A stretch of 64,000 nt of DNA, from assembly GCF_020921035.1 (NCBI RefSeq), contig NC_063158.1, positions 13,622,001-13,686,000 on the forward strand. The letters are read 5' to 3'. Positions 23,210 to 36,185 of the stretch are shown piece by piece. Made by a program: the position numbers and the translations under genes. Below the pieces are notes generated by a model. It was not told the origin of the DNA. It worked only from the letters and a program-made list of their open reading frames with translations, and did no database searches. Position 1 is the stretch's first letter. Every line of letters begins with the position of its first letter. Origin of the DNA: Rhodamnia argentea (taxonomy: Eukaryota; Streptophyta; Magnoliopsida; Myrtales; Myrtaceae).

Positions 23210-26200
23210 ATGGCGGACCCGATTCCGAGTCAACTGGAGATGATGGGCAGAGAGCTCAAGTGTCCTATCTGGTGAATCTTCCATACCCAGATGAAAAAGC
23301 ATAGAGCTTCTCTCCTTTTCTTTGTCAATAGCGACTTCCCAGAGTCATTTCTGCTTAGAAGTTCTGTTAGTTTGATTCGTAATCGATATGATTGATCGAC
23401 TTGAGACGGATCGATTTTCCTACTGTTTTTATTTTTTTTTGGCTTCGCTCATGTTTGTTTGGATGCTTTGTCAAGTTTGAATTTGAATCAGTACTGAACG
23501 AGGCCATTGAAGTAGCGTGACCATTGACACTCTTCAAGTTGAAACAAAAATTGGAGCGTGAACCCTTTATTTCTTGCTGTTGGGTGATTGGGTTCGTCGG
23601 AGTGTTGATTGCAGTGTTGTCGATCTTTTGCAGCTTGAGCCTGTTGAACTCTGCAGTTTCACTCCTCTGTAATCACGTGTTCTGCAAGTAAGCTGACCAT
23701 GTCTTTTTTTCTCATCATTGATTCCTTGGATGAAATGTTGTCAAAACCATATGTTTGGATACTTGATAACCATCTCTCATTGCTCTTTGTCCAGCTCATG
23801 CATTCTGAAATCGATGAAATCTGGCTATACTTGTCCAGTTTGTAAGGTGCCCTATCGTCGTAGAGGTACATTGATGCTATTTTAGATTGCTGTGTGAATC
23901 TGGAATCGTGTTGTTTAGAAGATAAAACTGGAGCATTTTAAGAGGGACTCTTCACTACCATGAGTTCGGGCTTTTCTTTAGGGGTTGTATCCACAATAAG
24001 ATCCACTCTATATATCGCATACAATTATTTTGCTAGTAAATGATTTATTGTTCACCATATCTGACAATAGGCCAATTTCCTCTTCTTCTCAATTCATGGT
24101 CTGTGATTTATTTGGGCGCAAATTACCAACTGTGCGCAAAGTGCTCTAGGTTAGGCCACCTCCACAGGACAAATTGTCTGAACTTCAGTTCATGAGACTC
24201 GTAGGGTGTTCCACGGGCTCTTTAAAGAGCTGTGTACCTGTGCACATGCCCCTGGATCAGCAAAAACAATTCTTAAAGAATCCTAGACTCCTAAATTTGA
24301 TGAGACAAGTGATTGGAAGATTGCTCTCCACTTATAAATTGTTCCCTACATATTGCAAAAATTTGTGAGAATTAACCCCTTCCAATTTCCCAAATCAAAA
24401 GAGCTGCACCTTTTGCTTCTCTGAGATGGGTATGATGGTTATCTAGAACATGGGAGTTTTTGAACTTTTATAAGTACCTGCAGTAAGAGGAATGAGTTAC
24501 TAAGCTGTGAAAATATTATTGGATCCCGAATTTTTGTCAAGCAAATTCTGAATTGTAAAACTGACATTTTCATGTCTCAAAATCTGGAAATACATGATGC
24601 ATTGTCTGTCTACCTTCTAGAGTTGAATTGGATGTTCTTGTATGCTAAATTTGTCTTGTTAAACAGAGGTTCGCCCGGCTCCACACATGGACAACTTGGT
24701 AAGCATATACAAACACTTTGAAGTGGCTTCAGGAATAAACATGTTTGTCTCCCAAAATGCGGCAACCAATAAATTATCAGGTGATGCTTCTTTTTGGCTC
24801 TGTATAGTTGCCACAAATAATCTAACTGTACAATCTTGAACAATGCAAAAGAGATTATTGCATGTCTGAGATAAATAGCAATCAGCTTCTTTTGGAGGCT
24901 GCTGTAGAGTAAATATATGCCATCATGTAGAGAAAGGTTACATTCTTTTGCTGGTACTTTTTGTATCCTGCTACTTCTCTTTATTCATTATTTTTTCATT
25001 CACGTCAAGCTACAGATGGGGAAAACCAACTAGAGGATCGTGATATTGGGGGTAGTGGAGATGTTGACGTGGCTGGTCATCAAGTATCAAAGGGAAAAAG
25101 GACATTGAAAAAGAAAGAGTCAAGAAAAACAAAAAAGTCCAACATGATAATTTCCAGTCCTGGTTGTGTGAAACCTTCCTTTCCAACGAAGAAGAGGGTG
25201 CAGGTGCCACAATATCCTTCTGATGAATCTTTAGTATGTCATACAACTCCTAAAGCTGGATTATGTGAAACCAAAGACAATGAAACGAAGACCAATTTGG
25301 CTTCTGCGAAGCAGAAGCTAGCACTGAATGACAAGGGAGAACCGGCATTTTTGCCCTTTTTCTGGTTGAGGGAGGAAGAAGATGTTGAGAAGATTTCTCA
25401 ATCTTCCGAAAAGGAACAGCTCACAGGCACATCACCTCCTGATGTTCCTTCTTTCAGTGATATGAAGGACTCAGATGATGAGTTGCCCTTTAAGTTGACT
25501 ACTGAGGTTAGTTTCCATCAATCTCTATTAAATCCATCTCATTTGTCAATTGTTTTATCTCAAAGTAGCAGGAAATTTGGTGAATGTGGTTCTTGATCAT
25601 AATTAAAACTGTATCTGGAATCGTCTTTTAAGCTGCTGGCTGCAAATAAACTTGCATCTCAATGTCTTGCAAGAACTTCACTAATTTTGGAAAACTACAA
25701 CTTTTTTGTTTAACAAATCATTCTTTGCAGTAGGCGCAGTTGTCTTGATATTCCAGAGTTAATTTCAGTTGAATAGTAGATTACTGGACTCAAACTTTCT
25801 TAATTACCTCACCGCTAGACACAAATTTTACAGGGAAACACTAATGGTAATCCTGCAGCCAGAGAATTTTACGACAGTGAGATGTTTGAATGGACGCAAA
25901 GACCTTGCTCCCCTGAACTTTGTTCAAGTCCAATTAAAGTTCAGGTATCAATCAGGCCCTGTTTGTTGTGCTAATCAGATTCATGATTTCTTTTTGTGCA
26001 TATTTTGCTGATTGTGACATTTTCGATGCGATGCAGGTCACTGGTACTAAGAAAGATTTCAAGGAAGCCTCGCAACGAAATATTGCTATTCAAACAATTA
26101 GAAATTTAGATAGTCAAATTGATACTGATGATGTGCCATCACCAGATTTCCCTTCTGTGTCAATGACTGGAAATGATCATAGGAGGAAAGTAGCATCCAA

Positions 26201-29200
26201 AAAGAGAAGAAGAAATAGGAGGGGAAAATCCCAGATGAACTTAATGAAAGGCAACACCAAGAACAGTCCAGCAGTTCGTCTTAGTTCAAATGAAACATTT
26301 GAAACCTGTCATGAACAGCCATCATGGTATAGCGGTGAAAACATGTTGACCCAAATACATAAATTGAAGATGTGTAAGAGATCAGATTCTGTTATTAGTC
26401 AAATTAAGACAACAGATGGAGATGTTTCTGCTGAGATTCCAGGCAAGGGCTGCAGCGTCACTGAAGTAGCTGAAACCCCACCTCTGAAACAGGATAATGG
26501 CGATGATACTAGCTTTTTCAAGACTGGAAGCAGCCAGAAAGATCACCTTACAATGTGGAATGAAAGGAAGCGGATATCCATAGAAGAGAGACTCAATTTT
26601 GAAGGGCCTGCCATCCAAGACCAAACCAAAGAAAACTTGGTTTACAACTCATCCCTTTCAACTTCGAATCTCAAAGAGTCATCTACAATGGGAAATAAGG
26701 ATGACAACATGGAGGGAATGAAGTCTGGAAAGTTGCTAACAGAGGATCAAGGATTAAGACTAAAGGAAAGTGAGAAATGTTATTCTCTGGTAATCTCAGA
26801 TGCTGGGGTGAATGATGGGAATCCAGAGGTTGGCGATAATGGCCAGGTTGACGAAGCTCAGACAAATCATGATGTGAGACTTGCAACTGAGTTTTCGATA
26901 GCTGAGAAACTTCATGATTTAGATAAAATGGTTTTGCGAAAATGTGGGACCATTCCCAGGGTTGTCCAGTGTGCTTTCTGCCAGTCATCAGAATGCTCAG
27001 AGGTCCATTTGCTTTATTTCCATGCAACTTTTATCTTCTGGGTTTGCTCTGGAATGTAATGCTTTAGATTCAGAAGCTAAATGCTACATATGCAATTTAT
27101 AATGGCAGGCTTCAGGAGAGATGGTCCACTACAGTAATGGTGAGCCTGTTCCTGCAGGTTACAGTGGAGGATCTAGGATCATACATTCACACAAGAATTG
27201 CACTGAATGGTAAGAAACACTTGAAATATGACAAAAATACAACCAGTTTACATTTATATAACCAGCCAAATAATCTGGTTAATGTAATCAGAGGAATTTC
27301 TTGATGGTGATCATATCATATTTTTCTGCATCCTTCCACCTTTAAATTATACTAAACCAGTGGCTGCAGAAGCTTCAAACTTCATAATTGTGATTGTCTA
27401 ATGTCAAAGGCTGCTATTACTTTTGATCTGGTTGAGCCTAATGAGGATAAACTCCACATGTGCAGGGCTCCTAACGTCTATTTTATGGATCGTCTAGCTA
27501 TTAATCTTGAAGCTGAAGTAGTCAGGAGTCGAAGAATAAAATGCTGTTGTTGTGGAATCAAAGGGGCCGCTCTTGGATGCTATGAGAAAAGTTGTCGCAA
27601 GAGTTTTCATGTTACTTGTGCCATGAAGATCCCGCAATGTAGATGGGATACAGTAAGTTTCATGGTTGCACTCATAAGTCGTATACAACATTTGGCCGGC
27701 CACATCTTTGTTAACAAGCTTTTTCTTTAAATTCTCATTGGAACAGGTTAATTTTGTTCTATTGTGCCCGCTTCACTGTTCTTGTAAATTGCCTATTGAA
27801 ATTCCCGGACCTCGAGAGATACAGAGTTCTTCAAAAGAAGAGTACGTTAACAAATTTGATTTACTGAATTTTGATAAACATTGCGAGCCTGATGAGATGG
27901 CTTACACATAACTTTTACAGGCAATCACAACTCATTCATGATGAAAATGATGAGAAGCATCAGCATGGTGCAAGCTCGATGCGGATGTATTGTGGATCTC
28001 ACAACAAAATAGTTCTGTGTTGTTCAGCTTTAACAAAAGCTGAGAGGGTAAAAATTAAATTATGAAGTAGAGTCTGTTGATGTTTGGATATATCATTCAG
28101 TATTATTGAAAGGATTGAGTGCATGAATCTCAGGATATGGTTTCTCAATTTGGGAAGGCATCCAGAGCAAAAGTAGTGCAAAAATGGAATCCAACTGTGA
28201 CTCATGTAATTGCATCAGCAGATGAAAATGGAGCTTGCAAAAGGACATTCAAAGTTTTGATGGGCATCCTGGAGGGCAAGTGGATACTGAGTGTTGAATG
28301 TCAGTGCAGAGCTGTAAACATCAGATATAGTAGTCAAATCCTAGTATATCGGTCCATGGGGTGTTTATGTTGCTAAGGCGAGTGTCTTCTGTGTGCATGT
28401 GCCCAGGGATAAAAGCTTGCATGGAAGCAATGGAACATCTCAAAGAGGAGAGATATGAAATCAATGTCGACATTCATGGAATGAGGAACGGTCCTCAACT
28501 TGGAAGACAAAGAGTCATTAACATGGTTAGTATCTATTTCTTTCACTCAACTGCATCATCTATTTGATTATTGTTGGTTATTTAATATTCTCAGACCTCA
28601 GTATACAATTTTTGTTGTCTCTACAACTGATGTGCCCCTCAAATATATGGGAGTACTTCATCTGAAGAAAATCTGGCATTCTATAGTAAGAGCGCTTGCA
28701 TGTGCTGTATTGCAATCTGACTGAACTAGCTGCCATGGCAGCATATCTGCGGTTCAAGCAAGTTCCATGCATAGCAGTATTGAAGGGCTTCACACATTTC
28801 TCTTGCAGAGAGTCATTTAACTGAAATGTCAATTTGCTTGAAGTTCTGTCATCCAATCTGATAGACCAAATCAGCATCCACATGACTTTCTCTCTTAATA
28901 TGACCGTTCTAGGCACGCTAATGCTGTGCTATGGAATTCGCATATAGCATCTTATCGTTCATGTGGGCATCTTACTGTTCATGTGGCTTAGACTTGCATC
29001 TAATATTGGTTGGTGTTTCCTCTTATGCAGCAACCAAAACTATTTGACGGGCTTAAGTTCTATTTCATGGGGGATTTCGATACTTCACTCAAAGGATACC
29101 TCCAAGATCTTGTGGTTGCTGCCGGAGGCACTGTGCTTCACAGAAAGCCCATTCCTTGCGATGAGCTAGCCCCCTTACCTTCATCCATTCCTTCAACCTT

Positions 29201-29363
29201 CATAATATATAGCCTTGAGATGCCAGAAAATTGTGGTCTAAGCAGGGATGTGATCATCAAGCGCAGGCTGTCTGGTGCAGAAGCTCTCGCTAGATCAACA
29301 GGAGCAAAAGTGGCTAGCAACTCATGGCTTTTGGATTCTATTGCATCCTGCAAGTTAGAATGA
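23210..29363 (+). CDS. BRCA1: BRCA1 homologue (RING-ePHD-BRCT)
   Basis: Plant BRCA1, the nuclear E3 ligase partner of BARD1 in homologous-recombination repair. Exons: 23210-23271, 23634-23687, 23795-23865, 24667-24780, 25010-25506, 25834-25944, 26037-27002, 27109-27209, 27466-27652, 27747-27841, 27921-28047, 28134-28299, 28407-28525, 29031-29363. These total 3003 bases (1000 residues; Arabidopsis BRCA1 is about 940). An N-terminal C3HC4 RING (ELKCPICLSLLNSAVSLLC, then CPVCKVPYRRR) is followed by PHMDNLVSIYKHF and a long, poorly conserved charged middle holding a FFWLREEED segment. Next come an extended PHD finger (CAFCQSSECSE, HKNCTEWAPNVYF, IKCCCCGIKGAALGC, SFHVTCAM) and two C-terminal BRCT repeats (GKWILSVEWIKACMEA; GLKFYFMGDF, AAGGTVLHRKP, SWLLDSIASCKLE). 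All junctions are GT-AG and in phase. The RING reads like BRCA1 rather than BARD1. The gene from 26386 onward is duplicated at 59744. Confidence 0.95.
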
Positions 29364-30412
29364 TGAAAATGTTCCTCGTTTGTTATTTAAGGAGCTCTGC
29401 CAATCCTCATGGCTCTTTATTTTTATCATAAAGGACAAAGTGAATGGATCTGGGCTCTTTTGAATAACTGATTTACAAAATGAAACTTCCATGTTTTTCG
29501 TTATTGATGTGATATAGACAAGCACTTTTTATCTTTTTATACTCTCTAACTTGGTAAAAAATTGCAATTCCGTTTGGTTAGCTAATCTTCTTGTAAAGTA
29601 CTGCTCGCTAAACTATGTGAATTTGTTTGAAAAAAAAAAAAAAAAAAAACTAGGTGAATTTGCAAAAGCCCTTCTCTTGGGGTATCTCTTAACTTCCTGT
29701 AAAGCAATGCTTTCGGCAGGATATCTAGCCAGTCTGTCAAAGAAGTACAGATTCATGTGGATGGGAAGTTTTCTCCATTGGTCGCGACTTGGTTTGCTAG
29801 AATTTTTATCTGGTGTAGTACTACCTCAGGTTAGTACTGATATTTGGCCTGACAGGAGGATTCCCATGCATCCTTAACCCAAACAGAGAGACACAGAGCC
29901 TCTGCTGGTTTGATCGCTGGTCTAGCTCTGAAGTGTCTTGGTTGAATAATCAGGATTCCGGATACTTGTCCTCGGGGACATTCAGCTTTGCTTCACATCC
30001 TTTCTGGGAAAGAGTTCAACCACCTAATGCAGGACAGGACTTCCTCAACCACCTTATTTAAACTCGTTATTTGACATTGTTCTATGATTTAGGATATATT
30101 TTGATTGATTATTTGATCGATTTGATCATTGAATGTTTGCCTATTTAGCGCTTCCTAAATGCCCCATTTGACTTCAAATTATAAAGCTCCAAAAATCACT
30201 ATATTATCGATCAATCCTAATTATTCATTTGTACATGTCCTAAAGAACTTTTAACACGTAGCTGTTAATACAGGCCGATAAATTGAAGTTTCGATACATA
30301 TCTGGCATGAAATTCTAGCTGATTATGGACAAATTTTTTATTAACCTGTAATTATTTTTCTAAAATTTGCTCATTCTATTTTGTATTTCTAAATTTGTAA
30401 TTCGACCAATTT
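26386..30412 (+). repeat. Segmental duplication, copy A (BRCA1 3' half and flank)
   Basis: Co-linear with 59744-64000 in direct orientation. Homology starts abruptly inside BRCA1 exon 7 at attctgttattag, covers exons 7-14 with all introns and about 1 kb of 3' flank, and is cut only by the window end. In the 333-base last exon I count about 11 differences. The copy contains an extra hAT MITE. Confidence 0.93.
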
Positions 30413-31022
30413 TTCAAATGAGCACGAGATATTCTCTCATTGCGGAGTATGAAATGTTGGAAAGATGCATTTTATCGCCGAGCTCATCGCCATCGATATT
30501 TCTAATTTCAATAGTAGAATGCATATTTGCACAAACCTATGTTTCTCGTCAAGAAAGTACGCTAAACATCCCTATACTCAAAATATAGGTAGTATTTTAT
30601 ATGACATTTATTTTAAAAATAGCCTCTCTGATAATCAGGATCATTTACTTACCAAATAGGTTTCATAAAATCAGAATTGTTGCCAAACATGTTCTTATAT
30701 TCCCACGCACAGACCAAAATATAAAAAAAAAAAATGAAAAAAACCGTGGCATTGAATTTCTGAGTTTAATTTCACCGAAATAACACGTGTGTTTGAGATA
30801 GTGCCAATAATTAGTGTTTTTCTACATTGCATGAACTAACGATACTGTACAAAATAAGGTGTTTGAATTTCAGAGAGACATATCTGTACGCATTAAATGG
30901 TAGTCTAGATTTTACATATTTTTTTGAATGTATACATTTTTTTTTTATCAATAGTGCATAAAAAGATACCTTCCTTCAAAATTGGATAGGTAGCATGTGT
31001 TTTTTTGAATAGTATGTTCGGA
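29364..31022. other. Intergenic, 3' flank of BRCA1
   Basis: No gene. At about 29632-29650 a pure A run is flanked by near-identical 14-mers (actatgtgaatttg and actaggtgaatttg), as if a retro-insertion left only its tail; both duplicated copies carry it. From about 30413 on I see only AT-rich single-copy-looking sequence. Confidence 0.5.
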
Positions 31023-31580
31023 GTTGGACAACGACGGTCGACTAGCTCAGCTAGTTTGCGACGGGGCTCGCGGTATTTTGTGGCAAGACACACAGCAGCA
31101 AGCTGACGGGGGTTATCATGGCTGAACGCATTTCTGTCCCTTTTCTATTTTGGGAATAAAAATTTTATGCGATTACCGAACACGTTCTTCCGCTCGGAAA
31201 CAGTTCCCCGGGACAGAAATGAAAAGAATGTCATTTCTACTTATAAATTATTCCCGGAACAGAAACATTGCCACACGAACCCTAATTGATAGCAATTCGT
31301 GCTAGAAACCATAAAAAAAAGAAAAAAAGAAAACAAAAGAAGGAGAAGCAGCTGCAAGCCAATTTATTTCGAATTCATTTTCTTATACTACAAGACCGGA
31401 ACAAAGTTCTAGTAAACTTACAATCTTGAAGAATGTGCATGCACATTACAGGCCTTATGCTAGCTTAAAACATGTACAGATACGGATGGTGAAAGATAAC
31501 AACTATCATCTTTAAGGAAAGATCTTCAGTTATGTATTTATGCTATAGAGTATAGACCTGTTGTTTCATTGTTGTCCGTG

Positions 31581-34500
31581 TTAACCCCGTGCAAAGAGTT
31601 TCTCTACGATCTTTTGCAGCTGATTTGCAACTCCGCCGATGCTCATCCGCCTTCCAGGCACTTCATCGGAGCAAACGACTCCAATATTGTATACTGTAAC
31701 CAAGCACTCTTGATATATGCCGTCGCTTTCGGAGAGCCAATGCTGAGGACCGCTGGGGCTTGAATGATTCTCTCTTTCTTGGAGCAGAATGCGATCTGTA
31801 ATTTCCAGTACTCGTTTGGGCAAAGCTTCTGCCACAAAGCTATGAAGAGTCAAATTGTCTCCGAAGGTGTCGTCAGTGGGACTCAACCCCGTGAACATCT
31901 CCAATAAGAGGATGCCGTAATCGTAGACGTCGCCTTCTCTTGACACCTTGCATCCCATCGTATATTCTGCCACAAATGTAGATCATAGTGCGGGTGAACT
32001 TTTGGAGTGCGGATCATTAAAGCAGAGTGTAATGGGCGTAAGAGTTATCATGCGGCTACAAAACTCACAAAAAGATCCATCAACATCTTTTACCTAAATA
32101 AACTTTCTTGCTTTGAAAGAGAGATTACCTGGTGGAGCATAACCGATTGTTCCTCCGATGCCCACCGAACTCGTCCGATTAGCCACGGTATCGGATGATG
32201 ATCCGAGGAGGAACTTTGCCAATCCAAAGTCACCAACATGGGCGACCATCTCAGCATCTAAGAGGATATTGCTCGGCTTTAGATCACAATGTATGATGGG
32301 GATGTGGCACCGGTGATGGAGATAGTCCAGTGCGGAGGCGACATCAATAGCAATGTTTATCCTTTGAAAGAAATTCAATGTCCGGGTAGGCTCATTCCTG
32401 TGAGATGGTGTTGGGTTTGAGTGTAACCACCTTTCGAGGCTTCCATTTTCCATGTACTCATAAACTAAGGCTTTAAAATCATTTTGTTGATGATCAATAC
32501 CCGAGCAAACCGTCAATATCTTTAGAAGATTTCGATGTTTCATGTTCTTTAATGCCTCGCACTCCGCCAGGAAGCTCTTCAGAGCACCTCGATGCACTAA
32601 ATGAAGCACCTTCACCGCAACGGTTGTACCATTCTCCTTAAGTATCCCCTTGTAAACAGAGCCAAAGTTTCCAATACCGATCAAATTCATTGAAGAAAAA
32701 TCATCGGTTGCTTTTAAGAGTGCACGATAAGATATGTTTGGACATGAATCATCCATGGAAGTTGAAATCGGTTCTTTTACTTTCTTCTTCAACCAACGAA
32801 GGTATAGAAAAACCAGAACAAGAGCTATTCCAAGAATGACAAAAGTAGCACAAGCCGACGATACCAATATATGGATTTTTCTTCTCTTGGAGCGTTTGGA
32901 GGTGCACTTGGGGAGGTGAAATGCTGGCAATCCCCCACAAAGCTCATCGTTCCCAATAATAGAAGTCGCGGTAGCATTCTTAAAGACTCCTCCACGTGGT
33001 ACCATGCCTTCAAAGCTATTGTAAGACAAATTCAAAAATTTCGGGGACCGAAATAATGCTAAAAATTCCGGAATCTGACCCGTCAAATTGTTGCATGAAA
33101 GATCTAGCTCTTCAATACCTCCTAACGATGTGATCGATTGAGGAATGGAACCACGGAAAAAGTTTCCCCCCATCCTCGGCGTGGTCAATCCAGTACAATC
33201 CCCTAAACTATTTGGGATTTCACCTACCAACTTGTTGTCGGAGATGTCTAACTCGGTCAGAGTCTTTAAGTTCCCTACTTCCATGGGCGGAACCCCACTC
33301 GGATGATTCCGAGACAAGTTCAAAACGATTGTTATCGAGGAGAGACCTATGAGCTGTGGGGGTATGGTACCGCCGAGATTATTATTAGAAAGATCAAGCG
33401 ACTGCAGAGATTGACACTTTGACAAATCTAAAGGAATTTTCCCATGAAAGTTGTTCCAACCGAGACTTAGTATGATCAACTTGGTTAGATTTCCCAAAGA
33501 AGTTGGGATCGTCCCTCCTAGGTTGTTATCGATTAACTGCAATACCACTAGATTTTGCAGATTCCCGAAATTTGAGGGGACCTCGCCCGAAAACTTGTTG
33601 ACATCCATTTGTAACCGGTTGAGGTTGACTAGACTTCCAATCTCTCCAGGAATCGCACCAAACATAAGGTTCTCACTCACGCCGAACCACTCGAGAGAGT
33701 GCGAGAAATTACCTATGCATTTGGGCAGTGCCCCGCCAAGTCTGTTCCCACCAATTCCGAAGGACTCTAGTCCGGTGGAGTTTGCCAATGAGCATACGAA
33801 GCTCAAGTCTTCGTAACTCCCACTTCCCAGCTGGTTATCAAAGATGGCAAAATGCCAAAGCCAAGGCATATTTCCGAAAGAAGGCACTTTCCCCGAAAGC
33901 TTGTTGTCTCCGGCTTGAATAACCTCTAGCTTTGTCCAATTGGACACCGAGGGAGGAATCGGTCCCCCAAATTGGTTCATGGCAATGCTGAAAAATTGAA
34001 GATTTGGGAGCGTCAAGCCTAAGTCTGCGGGAAGACTCCCTTGTATCCGGTTGCCTCCAACGTCGAACCGGGTCAGAGAGGAGAGATTGAGCAATGAAGA
34101 CGGAATTGTACCGGAGAATCTGTTTCCCGAGACAATGATACTATCTAAACTTGTCGGGCGGCCTAGATCTTCGGGAATGCTCCCGTCCAAGTTGTTTTCC
34201 GTGAGTTCAAGAACCTGCATTGAAGATAATTTCCCAAAGGAGGAAGGCACATTCCCAGAGAGTGCATTTTTATAGAAGGACAAAACTCGTAGCTTCGATA
34301 ATGAACCGAGTTACGTGGGAATTACTCCGATTAGTTGGCTGAATGCAATGTCGACGACTTGGAGCTTTGAGCAAGCCGACATGTTTCCGGGAATTTCGCC
34401 GGCCGGTGAATTGTTGTCTAGTTGTAGAAAACGCAGGCGGCGCAACCGCCCCACTTGCGGAGGGATTTCTCGAACGAGACTATTATTCGGGAGATCAATT

Positions 34501-34823
34501 ACACTCAAGAAGCTTAGGTTTCCGATGTGAGGAGAGATGGGCCCCGAGAGTCCTAGCGATTTCAAGTTCGGGACCGTAACCCTCTGGTGCCTCGGGCCGC
34601 ATGTGACACCGTGCCAATGGCAAAACCCGACAGTGTCATTCCACGAGGCAAGCGCCCCGTAATGGTCTTTGATTGCGGCCTTAAATGCGAGCAGCGCGAG
34701 TTTGTCGGTTTCATTTGTGGCGGAGGAGGCTTGGACAAAGCACCGTGCAAGAGCGAGAGACGAGAGAAGGAAACGGCATGCCGGTGCCGGATACCGCACA
34801 AAACCGAAGTGCCCAAGTTCCAT
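31581..34823 (-). pseudogene. LRR receptor-like kinase (XII type, At3g47570-like), copy 1, stop at codon 171
   Basis: Exon 1 34823-32129 and exon 2 31966-31581 join at PP|EYTMGC to give a 1027-codon frame, normal for LRR-XII kinases (EFR/FLS2/Xa21 relatives, immune-type surface receptors). It has a hydrophobic signal region (about residues 14-34), the LRRNT with NETDKLALLAFKAA and WHGVTC, about 20 LRRs, the cap cysteines CGGLPAFHLPKC, a transmembrane segment (ILVSSACATFVILGIALVLV) and a kinase. The kinase has GIGNFGSVYKG, VAVKVL, HCDLKPSN (non-RD) and DFGLAK. The only visible lesion is TAA at 34311-34313, codon 171, where the family reads E in PPELGSL. Either a pseudogene, or read through, or restarted downstream. 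Copy 2 (52561-55803) has the same stop. Confidence 0.88.
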
Positions 34824-35097
34824 AGCTCGAGCGGAAGTTGGTAGAAATGAAAGGAGGGAGGGAGCTTAAGACTTTAAGAGGAAACTGTGAAGGGCCTTTC
34901 TGGTTTTTCCTTTTTCCAATGTTGCAGACAAGCCAAAACAACAGCTAACCGAGTTGGTTTTCTCGTGCATCAAAGTTGCATTACTTTCTCGTCCGAACCG
35001 TCCCAAGCAAACGAATCTTGACTCGGGTCGCGATTGCAAAGTCGGTGAAGCCGGCCTACCCAATAATTCACCCTCATCTCTTTCCATCCCCATTGGA

Positions 35098-36185
35098 AGA
35101 GACTTTGGACAGGCTCTGTGCTGCATCCGGAGTCTCTGGATGACGGTGATGCATGTGCCTAATATTTTCTCTTAGGAAAAGTCTTGCTCGATCGCACACG
35201 GTACTAACCGTGTTATCAATTTTTTTTTTCACAATTTTTTTTCTTTTTCTTTTTTGTTATTTGCTAACCACAAGTTTGTGTGCATCCAGAGTCGCTGGAA
35301 GACGTTGATGCATGTGCCCAATATTTTCTCGTAGGAAAAGTCTTGCCTGACCGCACACGGTACTAAGGGAGTGCGTGATAACACTTATAGAAGTGGATTT
35401 CTGCTCTAGAAATACTTTTAAGGCAGAAATTCGTTTGGTAAAAATTTTTACTTTTGAAAAAAAATTTCACTTTTGAAGTTATTTTTTTCCTAACTTGAAA
35501 AGTTAAAAAAATATCTTTTCCAACTCAAAAAGTACTTATCGCCTCACTCTCTTTTCGATCATATCCACATCTACCAACCTCCGTGACCGTGGACCGTCGT
35601 CGATCGCCGCCCATCCCCGGCCTCCACCGGCCGCCGCCCACGACCACCGCCAACCGCCGATCATCGCTTGCCCACCGCCAACCTCTACCGATCGCCACTT
35701 GCCGACTGTCCTCGATAACCAACCACCGCTAACCTCCACCGGTTGCGGATCGTCGTCGGCCTTCGTCCATCGCCGACCTTCACCGGCCACAACCCACGAC
35801 CACCACCGACCATCGCCTGTCCCGGCCCACCGCAAACCTTCGCTGGCCGCCACCCATCGACCGTCCCAAATAGCCAACCACCGCCAACCTCCATCGGCTA
35901 TCGCCCATTGCCGCTTGCGACCGCCGACCACCGTCGCCACCAACCTCCAATCGCCGATCATTGCCCACCGCCAACCTTAGGAAAAGTCTTGCTCGCTTGT
36001 ACACGGTACTAGCCGTGTTAAGCTTGCCATCAATTTTTTTTCACGAAAACTCCCATTCTTTCCTGTAAATAGACCCGGTAGACCTGGTCACTCCCATTAT
36101 TTCCATCCACGTTGGAAAGGACTTTTGACAAGCCGGCTACGTATGCATCCAGAGTCACCGGATGATGTTGATGCATGCATGTATC
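35098..36185. repeat. Repeat module upstream of the receptor kinase
   Basis: A module containing ggaaaagtcttgctcg, cacacggtacta and a T-rich end recurs at about 35098-35262, 35277-35371 and 35976-36050, with a related part at 36105-36185. The same module lies upstream of kinase copy 2 (56080-56230) and again at 58410-58560. It probably belongs to the kinase 5' flank and has been copied with it. Confidence 0.75.
35373..35975. mobile_element. Inserted sequence with GC-rich degenerate minisatellite
   Basis: Present only in copy 1 of block B, between two copies of the taggaaaagtcttg module. The left part (gggagtgcgtgataacact...) looks like the end of a plant non-autonomous DNA element. The right part (35560-35970) is a degenerate tandem array of caccgccaacctccaccgg-like units that opens spurious Pro/Thr-rich or Trp/Gly-rich ORFs. 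No terminal repeats confirmed. Confidence 0.5.

Noticed and set aside
23210-29363. Alternative identity as BARD1/ROW1, which also has RING, ePHD and BRCT domains
   Set aside because: The RING and following PHMDNLVSIYKHF segment, the FFWLREEED stretch and the BRCT ending match plant BRCA1 as I know it.
33451-34869. Several plus-strand ORFs opposite the receptor kinase
   Set aside because: They are antisense shadows of the LRR coding sequence and occur in parallel in copy 2.
35525-36012. Long Trp/Gly-rich and Pro/Thr-rich ORFs on opposite strands
   Set aside because: Open only because of a degenerate GC-rich tandem repeat in an inserted element missing from the second block.
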